From positions 1 through 64,000 of the forward strand of contig JAAZOD010000025.1 of assembly GCA_012797975.1 (NCBI GenBank): 64,000 nucleotides of DNA, in the 5' to 3' direction. Within the stretch, counting starts at the first letter, position 1, and the number at the start of each line of letters is the position of its first letter. Below are positions 7,959-15,150 of the stretch, piece by piece. This stretch comes from Pelolinea sp. GTDB lineage: Bacteria; Chloroflexota; Anaerolineae; Anaerolineales; Anaerolineaceae. A program made the position numbers and the translations under genes. Below the pieces are notes generated by a model that worked only from the letters and a program-made list of their open reading frames with translations, ran no database searches and was not told the DNA's origin.

Positions 7959-9076
7959 GCGGAATTCCTTTCCGAAAGCGGTATGCTTTCAAGCAGCGCT
8001 GCTGCGGTTTGATCGAATGTTCCTTGCAGAATGGCGGCGCGCAGGGTGCGTGCCAGATTCACGAGGGTGTGGATGTTGTGGATGGAGATGAGCGTGGCTC
8101 CCAGCATTTCGCGTGCGCGGATGAGATGGCGCAGGTAGGCGCACGAATAATAGCGGCAGGTGTAGCAGGTGCAGGCGTCATCGATGGGGTGTTCATCGCG
8201 TGCGTATTTGGCGTTCATCAGGTTGATGCGCCCGCTCAGGGTCTGGGCGGCGCTGTGGCGTGCCAGGCGGGTGGGCAGGACGCAGTCGAACATATCCACC
8301 CCGCGCCGGATGCATTCGATTAGATCGTAGGGTGTGCCCACCCCCATCAGGTAGCGCGGTTTGTTCTCGGGCAGAATGGCGTTCACCGCTTCGATGGATG
8401 CCAGCATCTCCTCTTTGGTTTCGCCCACCGAGAGGCCGCCAATGGCATGCCCGGGGAGATCGAGCGACCGGATGAAGGTGGCGGATTGCTCGCGCAGGTC
8501 CTTGAAAATGCCGCCCTGCACGATGCCGAACAGGGCCTGGTCGGGGCGGGTCTTGGCCGCCAGGCAGCGCTCTGCCCAGTGGTGGGTGCGCTGCATGGAG
8601 CGGGTATTGTAGGCATAATCGCTGGGGTTGGCGCATTCGTCAAAGGCCATGATGATATCGGCATCCAGATTTTCCTGGATGGCGATCGATTTTTCAGGGG
8701 TGAAGCGGTGCAGGGTGCCGTCGATATGGCTTTTGAAGGTAACGCCATCTTCATCGATGCGGCGCAGTCCGCCCAGTGAAAAGACCTGAAAACCGCCCGA
8801 ATCGGTGAGGATGGGGCGCTCCCAGTGCATGAACTTGTGCAAGCCGCCCAATTGATGGATGAGATCATCCCCCGGGCGCAGATACAAATGATAGGTATTG
8901 GAAAGGATGATGGAAGCATCGATCTCCAGCAACTGCTCGGGGGTGACGGCTTTGACCGTGGCCTGCGTGCCGACCGGCATGAAGACGGGAGTGGGGATCT
9001 CGCCGTGCGGGGTCTTGAAAAGGCCGGCGCGGGCCTTGCCGTCCCTGGCAAGCAGGCTGTATTGAAAATTATCCAT
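7955..9076 (-). CDS. tgt: tRNA-guanine transglycosylase (queuine/preQ1 tRNA-ribosyltransferase)
   Basis: A 373-residue bacterial Tgt, which swaps guanine 34 of GUN-anticodon tRNAs for preQ1. It shows PILTDSGGFQVFSLG (substrate pocket Asp), GGLSVGE, FDCVLPTRLAR with the nucleophilic Asp, and the zinc site CTCYTCRYYSCAYLRHL followed by a His. An ATG at 9076 with AGGAG at good spacing is preferred over a TTG one codon upstream. It is the first gene of a leftward pair with uppP (4-nt overlap), behind a TATAAT on the minus strand at 9108-9103, divergent from alr. No other queuosine genes are nearby. Confidence 0.94.
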   Translation of the reverse strand: MDNFQYSLLARDGKARAGLFKTPHGEIPTPVFMPVGTQATVKAVTPEQLLEIDASIILSNTYHLYLRPGDDLIHQLGGLHKFMHWERPILTDSGGFQVFSLGGLRRIDEDGVTFKSHIDGTLHRFTPEKSIAIQENLDADIIMAFDECANPSDYAYNTRSMQRTHHWAERCLAAKTRPDQALFGIVQGGIFKDLREQSATFIRSLDLPGHAIGGLSVGETKEEMLASIEAVNAILPENKPRYLMGVGTPYDLIECIRRGVDMFDCVLPTRLARHSAAQTLSGRINLMNAKYARDEHPIDDACTCYTCRYYSCAYLRHLIRAREMLGATLISIHNIHTLVNLARTLRAAILQGTFDQTAAALLESIPLSERNSA

Positions 9077-9140
9077 CAATCTCCTGTACCTTTCCTGCGC
9101 TGATTATAGCCGAAACAAGCACAGAGCAGGAATGAATCTC

Positions 9141-9169
9141 TTGCTGGTTTTTCGAGGCGAGTATATACT
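9141..9169 (+). promoter_or_regulatory. Promoter of alr-recJ, likely giving a leaderless transcript
   Basis: TTGCTG at 9141-9146 and TATACT at 9164-9169 are separated by exactly 17 bp. The preferred alr ATG at 9177 begins 7 nt after the -10, where transcription would be expected to start. The sequence between has no clear Shine-Dalgarno, although AAGGCGC is a weak candidate. Confidence 0.6.
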
Positions 9170-9176
9170 AAGGCGC

Positions 9177-10292
9177 ATGATGAACAACGACCCATATGCC
9201 ACCTGGCTGGAAATCGACCTGAACGCTATCACCAATAACTATGAACTGCTGAAGAAGATCAGCGGGGTGCCGGTGATGGGGGTGGTGAAAGCCAACGCTT
9301 ATGGTCATGGGCTGAATGAGATCGCCCTGCATCTGCAGGGCATTGGCGCGGACTGGCTGGGGGTGGCGCGCATCGAAGAAGCGCTGCAGTTGCGCGAAAG
9401 CGGCGTGAACCTGCCCATTCTGGTATTGGGATATACCTCGCAGAAGCGGGTGCGCGATGCCCAAAAAGCCAAGATCCATCTCACAGTGTATGACCCGCTG
9501 GTGGCTGCTTTATATGAAAAAGAAGTGGACGCGAAGTTCGGAAAACTGCATCTGCATGCCAAGATCGATACGGGCATGGGGCGCCTGGGGGTACCCTCCA
9601 ATCAGGCCCTGCCGTTCATTGAGGATCTTACCCGCGTTCCCGCCTTCGATCTGGAGGGGGTGTTCACCCATTTTGCCTGTGCCGATGAGCCGGAAAAAGA
9701 GGTGACTGCCCAGCAGATTCGGCGGTTCGAGAATATCGTTGGCAAGATGAAAGAAAAAGGCATCAACCCGGGTATTATGCATGCCGCCAACTCCGCCGGT
9801 ACCTTGAACTATCCCCAGGCGCATTACCGCATGGTGCGCTGCGGCATCGCATTGTACGGCTTAACCCCAGCCGCTGCGATGACTTTACCGGAAGGTTTCA
9901 AACCGGCCCTGTCTTGGAAGACGCGCCTGATCTCCATTAAACGCATGTCCGAAGGGTTCGGTATCAGCTACGGGCATCGCTATCATACCAAGGAGGGCGA
10001 GCGCATCGGCGCCATTGCTGTGGGCTATGGGGATGGTATGCGCCGGGTGAATGGCAACCATGTGCTGCTGCGCGGCAAGAAAGTGCCGGTGGTGGGTTCG
10101 GTGTGCATGGACCAGTGCATGATCAATATCGATCAGGTGCCCGATGCACAGGTGGGGGATGAAGTGGTTTTGCTGGGATCTCAAAATGGAAGCACCCTCA
10201 GCGCAACGGAGATCGCCGGGGATTGGAACACGATCAATTACGAGGTTATCTGCGGAATGGCTGATCGCATCCCACGCCGCTACATAAAGTGA
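9177..10292 (+). CDS. alr: Alanine racemase
   Basis: A 371-residue PLP enzyme that interconverts L- and D-alanine for peptidoglycan. The PLP lysine is in VMGVVKANAYGHG near residue 35, followed by the barrel strand motifs KIDTGMGRLG and RCGIALYGL; the C-terminal domain has AVGYGDGMRR and SVCMDQCMIN. I start it at ATG 9177 (the second Met follows directly) because the promoter -10 lies 7 nt upstream; the longer frame from 9132 would begin before the promoter. recJ starts on a GTG that overlaps the alr stop, forming a two-gene operon. Confidence 0.93.
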   Translation: MMNNDPYATWLEIDLNAITNNYELLKKISGVPVMGVVKANAYGHGLNEIALHLQGIGADWLGVARIEEALQLRESGVNLPILVLGYTSQKRVRDAQKAKIHLTVYDPLVAALYEKEVDAKFGKLHLHAKIDTGMGRLGVPSNQALPFIEDLTRVPAFDLEGVFTHFACADEPEKEVTAQQIRRFENIVGKMKEKGINPGIMHAANSAGTLNYPQAHYRMVRCGIALYGLTPAAAMTLPEGFKPALSWKTRLISIKRMSEGFGISYGHRYHTKEGERIGAIAVGYGDGMRRVNGNHVLLRGKKVPVVGSVCMDQCMINIDQVPDAQVGDEVVLLGSQNGSTLSATEIAGDWNTINYEVICGMADRIPRRYIK

Positions 10293-12004
10293 TCTTGAAC
10301 AAAATCAACCGAAGCTACAGCGGAAAAGAATGGCTCATGCCGGCGTCGATCCCTGCAGAAGGGATGGAAACGCTGGCGGGTTACCCGCTTTTAATTCAGC
10401 AGGTGCTTTTTAATCGCGGATTGGACAATGCCCGGCAGGCAGAGGAGTTCCTGTATGGTGAAGGGGACCTGTTGGATCCGTATCTCTTGAGCGATGTTCC
10501 CAAAGCCATCGACCGCATTCTGCAGGCCATTGCGAATGGGGAAAAGATGGTGGTGTACGGAGATTTCGATGTGGATGGCATCACCGGCACGGCTTTGTTG
10601 ACCCAGGCGCTGCAGGAGATGGGCGCGTCGGCCAATCCCTATATTCCTGATCGTTTTTCGGAAGGGTATGGCCTGAACCCGGATGCCATGCGCAGTCTGG
10701 CACAGGCGGGTACCACGCTGCTGATCACGGTGGATTGTGGCATTCGCTCCCCGCAAGAGGTGAAGCTTGCGCAGGAATTGGGGATGGATGTGATCCTCAC
10801 CGATCATCATCTGCCGGGCGAGGAACTGCCGCCGGCGTACGCGGTGATCTGCCAGAAGAAGAATGATGAGCTGTATCCCAACCCGCACATTGCCGGGGTG
10901 GGGCTGGCCTATAAGGTGATGATGGCGCTCTTTCAGCAAGCGGAAAAAAGCCGGGAGGCCATGGAACAGTATTTGGACCTGGTGGCGTTGGGGACGGTGG
11001 CGGATGTGGTGCCGCTGGTGGGGGAGAACCGCACCTTTGTCAAGAAAGGGTTGAAAAAGATCCATGAAGGCAAACGCCCTGGCCTGCGTGCTTTGGTAGC
11101 AGAGAGCGGCATCCTGAACATGGAACTGGTCACTTCGGAACATATTGGTTTCCGTCTGGGCCCGCGTCTGAACGCCGCCGGCAGGTTGGATTCGGCAATG
11201 CTGGCCTGGAAGCTGTTGACCACCCATGATGAAAGCGAAGCATGCACGCTGGCCGCCAATTTGAACACGTTGAACAGCGACCGTCAGTCAAAGACCGAAG
11301 AGGCATTTCAAACCGCCAGTGAAGAATTGGGTGCGGCGGATACGCCGGTCCTGTTTGCCATCAATGAGCTGTTCCATGAGGGGATCGTGGGGCTGGTGGC
11401 TTCCAAACTGACCGAGGAATATCACCGTCCGGCCATTGTGGGAACCGATCACCAGGGATTGATCCGCGCATCCTGCCGCAGCGTGGAAGAGTTCAACATC
11501 ACCTATGCACTGGACCGCTGTTCCGATCTGCTGGTGCAGTATGGCGGGCACAGCATGGCAGCCGGCCTGACCATCGAAAAAGATAATATGGAGCAGTTTA
11601 AAGAAAAACTATGTCAGATCGCACAAAGCGAGGTGGATTGGCTGGAAACCTGCTCCAAACTTCAGTTGGATGGAGAGGTATCGGCTGGACAGATTGTCAG
11701 CCAGATCCCGGCCATCATGAAAACGTTGGAGCTTTTCGAACCGACCGGGGAGGGCAACAACCGCCCGCTGCTCCTGAACCGCGGGATGCGGGTGGTGGAG
11801 AAACGCACGGTCGGGAAAACTGCCAAACATTTGAAGTTGAAATTAAGGGATGGGAATATCCTGTGGGATGCCATTGCCTTCGGTTTTGGGGAAAAACTGG
11901 ATGCCATTGCTGAGAATGTGGATGTGGCGTTTCATTTCGGTGTCAACGATTTCAATGGGGGAATTCAATTGGTGGTGCGTGATCTGCGCAAATCGGCAGG
12001 CTAA
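10289..12004 (+). CDS. recJ: Single-stranded-DNA-specific exonuclease RecJ
   Basis: A 571-residue DHH-family 5'-3' exonuclease used in recombination and mismatch repair. Motif order is canonical: VVYGDFDVDGITGTALL, TVDCGIRS, TDHHLPGEELP (DHH), DLVALGTVADVVPL, then the DHHA1 domain with EGIVGLVASKL, RASCRS and YGGHSMAAG, and an OB-like C-terminus. The start is GTG at 10289 within GTGA, overlapping the alr stop by 4 nt. Length is normal for RecJ. The 3' end overlaps the convergent glycosyltransferase by 4 nt. Confidence 0.94.
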   Translation: MILNKINRSYSGKEWLMPASIPAEGMETLAGYPLLIQQVLFNRGLDNARQAEEFLYGEGDLLDPYLLSDVPKAIDRILQAIANGEKMVVYGDFDVDGITGTALLTQALQEMGASANPYIPDRFSEGYGLNPDAMRSLAQAGTTLLITVDCGIRSPQEVKLAQELGMDVILTDHHLPGEELPPAYAVICQKKNDELYPNPHIAGVGLAYKVMMALFQQAEKSREAMEQYLDLVALGTVADVVPLVGENRTFVKKGLKKIHEGKRPGLRALVAESGILNMELVTSEHIGFRLGPRLNAAGRLDSAMLAWKLLTTHDESEACTLAANLNTLNSDRQSKTEEAFQTASEELGAADTPVLFAINELFHEGIVGLVASKLTEEYHRPAIVGTDHQGLIRASCRSVEEFNITYALDRCSDLLVQYGGHSMAAGLTIEKDNMEQFKEKLCQIAQSEVDWLETCSKLQLDGEVSAGQIVSQIPAIMKTLELFEPTGEGNNRPLLLNRGMRVVEKRTVGKTAKHLKLKLRDGNILWDAIAFGFGEKLDAIAENVDVAFHFGVNDFNGGIQLVVRDLRKSAG

Positions 12005-12684
12005 TTCTTCTGGAAGCGTAATCTGATCAACGTCCATAACGCGATGAATGCGTCGCGCGGACGGATCTTCTTGCCCTGGTGGTAGGCGCGCGGGTGAAAG
12101 CGCACCGGCACCTCGTGAATGGGGATGCGCCGTTTGATGAGTCGCGCGGTGATCTCGGGTTCGATCTCAAAGCCATCTGAAGTGAGGATAAGCTTTTGCA
12201 AGACATCTTTATGGAAAACCTTGTAGCCGGTTTCCATGTCGGTTAAATGCGTTCCATAGAGCAGATTGGTGGCAAAGGTGAGAAAGCGGTTGGCGAGCAT
12301 GTTCCAGAACAGGATGCCCTCAGGGATGGTGTGCAGGAAACGCGACCCATATACCACCTGCGCGTCACCGTTCCGGATGGGCTGGAGCAGCGCGGCATAA
12401 TCGAGCGGGTCATATTCCAGGTCGGCATCCTGGATGAGGACGATATCGCCGCTGGCATGTTGCAGGCCGGTGCGCACGGCGGCACCCTTGCCGCGGTTGA
12501 CTGGATGCGTATAGATGACGGTCGATGGATCGTGGAGGGAATCCAGGATTGCCTGGGTCTGGTCGGAAGAGCCGTCATTGACGAAGAGCATCTCCTGAAC
12601 CAGGTTGGTTTCTTTCACTTTTTGATAGGTGCAGAGGATGGAGGATTCTTCATTGAAGACGGGGATAATGACGCTGACTTTCAT
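12001..12684 (-). CDS. Family 2 glycosyltransferase, polyprenyl-phosphate hexose synthase-like
   Basis: A 227-residue GT-A fold enzyme that resembles dolichol/undecaprenyl-phosphate mannosyl- or glucosyltransferases. It begins VSVIIPVFNEESSIL, has the nucleotide-sugar DxD region QDADLEYDPLDY, then YGSRFL, DMETGYKVFHKDV and a helical C-terminus lacking the two membrane helices of GtrB-type enzymes. The donor is probably GDP- or UDP-hexose and the acceptor a polyprenyl phosphate, by family knowledge. It is a single gene converging on recJ with a 4-nt overlap. Product lipid-linked sugar could serve GT-C enzymes such as the one at 43.6-45.6 kb. Confidence 0.85.
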   Translation of the reverse strand: MKVSVIIPVFNEESSILCTYQKVKETNLVQEMLFVNDGSSDQTQAILDSLHDPSTVIYTHPVNRGKGAAVRTGLQHASGDIVLIQDADLEYDPLDYAALLQPIRNGDAQVVYGSRFLHTIPEGILFWNMLANRFLTFATNLLYGTHLTDMETGYKVFHKDVLQKLILTSDGFEIEPEITARLIKRRIPIHEVPVRFHPRAYHQGKKIRPRDAFIALWTLIRLRFQKN

Positions 12685-12742
12685 ACTAAGGATTATAAAT
12701 GAAGTGAGTGTGGGATTGGGATTCGGTTTTGTGGTTTAGATA

Positions 12743-12769
12743 GGTGGCGGCATTTGAATACCGCCCTAC
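12743..12769. repeat. Small palindrome ending CCGCCCTAC, copy 1
   Basis: GGTGGCGG, a 10-nt AT-rich loop, then CCGCCCTAC: a short stem (GGCGG/CCGCC) with a conserved CTAC tail. A related copy lies at 12816-12838. These look like dispersed REP-type elements. They sit in the 323-bp gap 12685-13007, which otherwise shows no gene. Confidence 0.45.
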
Positions 12770-12815
12770 GACCAAGAGAACGTTTCAATCAGATTATTGG
12801 AAGGTTAACTTTGAT

Positions 12816-12838
12816 GGTGGATTGGAAACCCGCCCTAC
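12816..12838. repeat. Small palindrome ending CCGCCCTAC, copy 2
   Basis: GGTGG, an ATTGGAAA loop, then CCCGCCCTAC, sharing the tail and stem of the element at 12743. Two copies 73 bp apart, with a third unrelated palindrome at 13533, bracket the AT-rich gene at 13008. Confidence 0.45.
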
Positions 12839-13007
12839 ATTATAAATGATAAGGAGTGGAAAAATCAGGAGTATAGAAAAACGGGAAACCCATTGGTCGA
12901 GTTATAAGGGATTTCTTATTTGGTATTTATTTGTAGGTTATTAATTGCATATTGAACTAAGAGAAAGGGTGTCATAATAAATGTGTACTAAAGGCTAGGG
13001 TTAAGAT

Positions 13008-13502
13008 ATGGAAAATATGCAAAAATTTCCAGAATTTTTAGGTTGGAGTTTATATATGTCAGGCGGATGGCAAAGTCAATTCAAAAGAGTTAAACGCTGG
13101 TATCAAAGAGCTCAGAATACCAGTAATTCTATTGATAGATTAGATTTTTTATATACTTTCTTTGAGAATGCTTTCCATCTTCGCGATTGGTTAATATATA
13201 CAAATTCCGTGTCAAGAGATGAGCTAAATAAGTTATTTAGAGAGAATGAGAGTATGAGTCTTTGTCGCGATCTTGCCAATTCTCATAAACATTATGCGAT
13301 TAACTCTCCAAGTCAACCTATTCCGCCTTCTGAAATAAGGGAATACACAACACAAAATGGAAATCTTGGTTCTAATTATTCGTTAATAATAATTAGTGAT
13401 GGGAAAAAAATTGATGCATTTCTTCTTGCAGGAAAGATTATGCAGACTTGGGAACATTTTATTAAGTTGAAATTACAAAAAGAAGAAGGAGATATAGAAT
13501 AG
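13008..13502 (+). CDS. Hypothetical protein, AT-rich orphan gene
   Basis: A 164-residue soluble protein (MENMQKFPEFLGWSLYM... to KLQKEEGDIE) of no family I recognise. It is rich in aromatic and charged residues. The middle (FLYTFFENAFHLRDWLIY, then LCRDLANSHKHYAI) contains spaced His and Asp residues reminiscent of small HEPN-like or DUF proteins that measure or bind a ligand, but no Rx4-6H catalytic motif is clear. There is no signal peptide or membrane segment. The base composition is far more AT-rich than the adjacent recJ and glycosyltransferase, and palindromes flank it, so recent acquisition is likely. A coding frame of this length in AT-rich DNA, with ordinary codon use, supports it as a real gene. 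Confidence 0.65.
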   Translation: MENMQKFPEFLGWSLYMSGGWQSQFKRVKRWYQRAQNTSNSIDRLDFLYTFFENAFHLRDWLIYTNSVSRDELNKLFRENESMSLCRDLANSHKHYAINSPSQPIPPSEIREYTTQNGNLGSNYSLIIISDGKKIDAFLLAGKIMQTWEHFIKLKLQKEEGDIE

Positions 13503-13532
13503 TTTCTATATAAAAGTTAATAATTTAGTCGA

Positions 13533-13549
13533 GTGCGTTCCTAACGCAC
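13533..13549. repeat. Perfect 7-bp palindrome downstream of the AT-rich gene
   Basis: GTGCGTT, CCT, AACGCAC form an exact hairpin followed by CAATAAAATTTTA. It lies 31 bp past the 13008-13502 stop. It could act as a weak terminator, but there is no uninterrupted T-run, so I treat it as a dispersed palindrome. Confidence 0.4.
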
Positions 13550-13603
13550 CAATAAAATTTTATTATGGGTTGAAAAACCATTTGCTTACTGAAAGATGTT
13601 TTA

Positions 13604-14071
13604 TTACCTAATGTAGGGAACACTATTCTCTGAAAAAGCATCATTGATCCTTTGCTGGTGATTTTGAAGCAGATCTAATTCGCGGATTTCTGATTGAAAA
13701 AAATAATTGAATGCAGTTGTTTCAGAAGAAATGTTTAATTCCCCGCCAATGATTTCAGCTTCAAAACAAAAAGCCACCAGTTGAAATTGGTTCCCATCAG
13801 GATATACGATCAACTCGTGCGGAGTTGTATAAATACCGATTAAACGCTTCACCTCAATATTCAATCCTGTTTCCTCACGTACTTCTCTGATACATGTTTC
13901 ACTGGCATTTTCGCCTGGTTCCATCCCACCACTTGGCAAACACCATTGACCATTATCGGCACGTTTTGTTAAAAGGATTTTCTTTCGCATCTCATTGAAA
14001 ATTACTGCAGAACATCCAATTCGTAGAGTGCCGTTTTTCCCTATCCGATTTCCTGTAATAATTTTTGTCAT
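13604..14071 (-). CDS. NUDIX hydrolase
   Basis: A 155-residue NUDIX pyrophosphatase. The complete Nudix box is GGMEPGENASETCIREVREE followed by TGL, which fits GX5EX7REUXEEXGU. It starts at ATG 14071 behind GGGGC; an upstream in-frame TTG at 14095 is less likely. The substrate, a nucleoside diphosphate linked to some moiety, cannot be read from sequence; the short length and 'LLTKRADNGQWCLPSGG' resemble general-purpose house-cleaning or ADP-ribose members. It is monocistronic, in an AT-rich patch with the orphan gene at 13008. Confidence 0.9.
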   Translation of the reverse strand: MTKIITGNRIGKNGTLRIGCSAVIFNEMRKKILLTKRADNGQWCLPSGGMEPGENASETCIREVREETGLNIEVKRLIGIYTTPHELIVYPDGNQFQLVAFCFEAEIIGGELNISSETTAFNYFFQSEIRELDLLQNHQQRINDAFSENSVPYIR

Positions 14072-14331
14072 CGTATAGCCCCAATCTGCAAGCAATTTTA
14101 CTGGATCGATTGATGTAATTATATAAAGAAAAGTTGGGCTATTCTATATAGGGAAGAAGATTATTCGGTGTTTTCATTGGGTCTGTTGTTGGCTGGTTGA
14201 TGGAACTCATGAAACGATGCTCGCTGTGTTCAGGACAATGTTCTTTTTTCTGAACATGGGACTGGAGTGGGTGGTTGGGAATCCCGCTTCTTCCTTACAT
14301 CGAGGGGTGAACGATCGAAATTAATGGGGTG

Positions 14332-14340
14332 TGCTATAAT
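14332..14340 (+). promoter_or_regulatory. Extended -10 promoter for the GDPD gene
   Basis: TGCTATAAT is a perfect extended -10 (TG-n-TATAAT). No good -35 is seen 17 bp upstream, which is normal for extended -10 promoters. The start codon at 14359 lies 18 nt after it and has GAGGTGG at proper spacing, so this transcript has a short leader. Confidence 0.55.
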
Positions 14341-14358
14341 GCGCTTTTGAGGTGGATC

Positions 14359-15123
14359 ATGAACAATCATCGCTTATATGAACTTTCCAAGCCGGTGGTC
14401 TTTGCACATCGGGGAGCGAAGAATTACGCCCCCGAAAATACCCTGGCATCTTTCCAAAAAGCGCTGGAAATGGGCGCACAGGCGCTGGAGCTGGATATCA
14501 CGCTCACGAAAGATGATGAAGTGGTGGTCATTCATGATGACACGGTCGATCGCACCACAGATGGCAAGGGGGCAGTGAACGATCTTGAGCTGGCGGAGAT
14601 TAAAAAATTGGATGCCGGCTCCTGGTTTTCGAATGACTATTGGGGTGAGAGGATCCCGACGCTGAAAGAAGTGCTGGATCTTGTGCAGGGGAAAGCCCTG
14701 ATCAATATCGAAATCAAAAACGCAAAAGAACGCAACCGGGTATTGGTGCAAAAGGCAGCCAACCTTGTGAGAGAAAAAAGACAGCAAGAAAGCATCATCT
14801 TTTCGTCTTTCTATCGAGAGAATGTGCGCATGGTCCGCAAAGAATTACCCAATTGCCCGGTGGGATTTTTAACCCTGCCGGGGTTCATTGGAAAAATTGA
14901 AATCGGATTGCTGGGAGGAGTCAGCCCTGATCTCATCCACCCCCATTTTTCCAGTCTGTCGGCTCATTTCATTGAGCGGCAGCATGCCCATCTGCGGCGC
15001 GTGCATAGCTATACGATCAATGATGCAGATCTCATGCGCACCCTGGTGCGGTGGGGTGTGGACGGTTTTTTCTGCGATGATCTGTTGATCGCACAGCAAG
15101 TGCTTTCCTCGATTTCGTATTAA
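14359..15123 (+). CDS. Glycerophosphodiester phosphodiesterase
   Basis: A 254-residue GDPD-type TIM barrel that hydrolyses glycerophosphodiesters to glycerol-3-phosphate plus an alcohol. Catalytic motifs are VVFAHRGAKNYAPENT, ALELDITLTKDDEVVVIHDD with its metal ligands and second His, and the C-terminal YTINDADLMRTLVRWGVDGF. No signal peptide is seen, so a cytoplasmic enzyme like UgpQ is likely. The start at 14359 is supported by GAGGTGG. The next gene begins 27 nt after its stop, but has its own -10. Confidence 0.92.
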   Translation: MNNHRLYELSKPVVFAHRGAKNYAPENTLASFQKALEMGAQALELDITLTKDDEVVVIHDDTVDRTTDGKGAVNDLELAEIKKLDAGSWFSNDYWGERIPTLKEVLDLVQGKALINIEIKNAKERNRVLVQKAANLVREKRQQESIIFSSFYRENVRMVRKELPNCPVGFLTLPGFIGKIEIGLLGGVSPDLIHPHFSSLSAHFIERQHAHLRRVHSYTINDADLMRTLVRWGVDGFFCDDLLIAQQVLSSISY

Positions 15124-15136
15124 ATCCAAATCCCTT

Positions 15137-15142
15137 TATAAT
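15137..15142 (+). promoter_or_regulatory. -10 element of the GH3-like gene
   Basis: TATAAT lies 8 nt before the ATG at 15151, so transcription would start at or next to the start codon. A weak TAGG is the only purine stretch between. No good -35 hexamer is evident. Confidence 0.45.
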
Positions 15143-15150
15143 TAGGTCAA

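Noticed and set aside
5667-9103. Several 80-220-codon frames on both strands within proC, uppP and tgt
   Set aside because: They overlap conserved genes in other frames and encode low-complexity Arg/Pro-rich or His-rich products, a by-product of GC-rich codon use.
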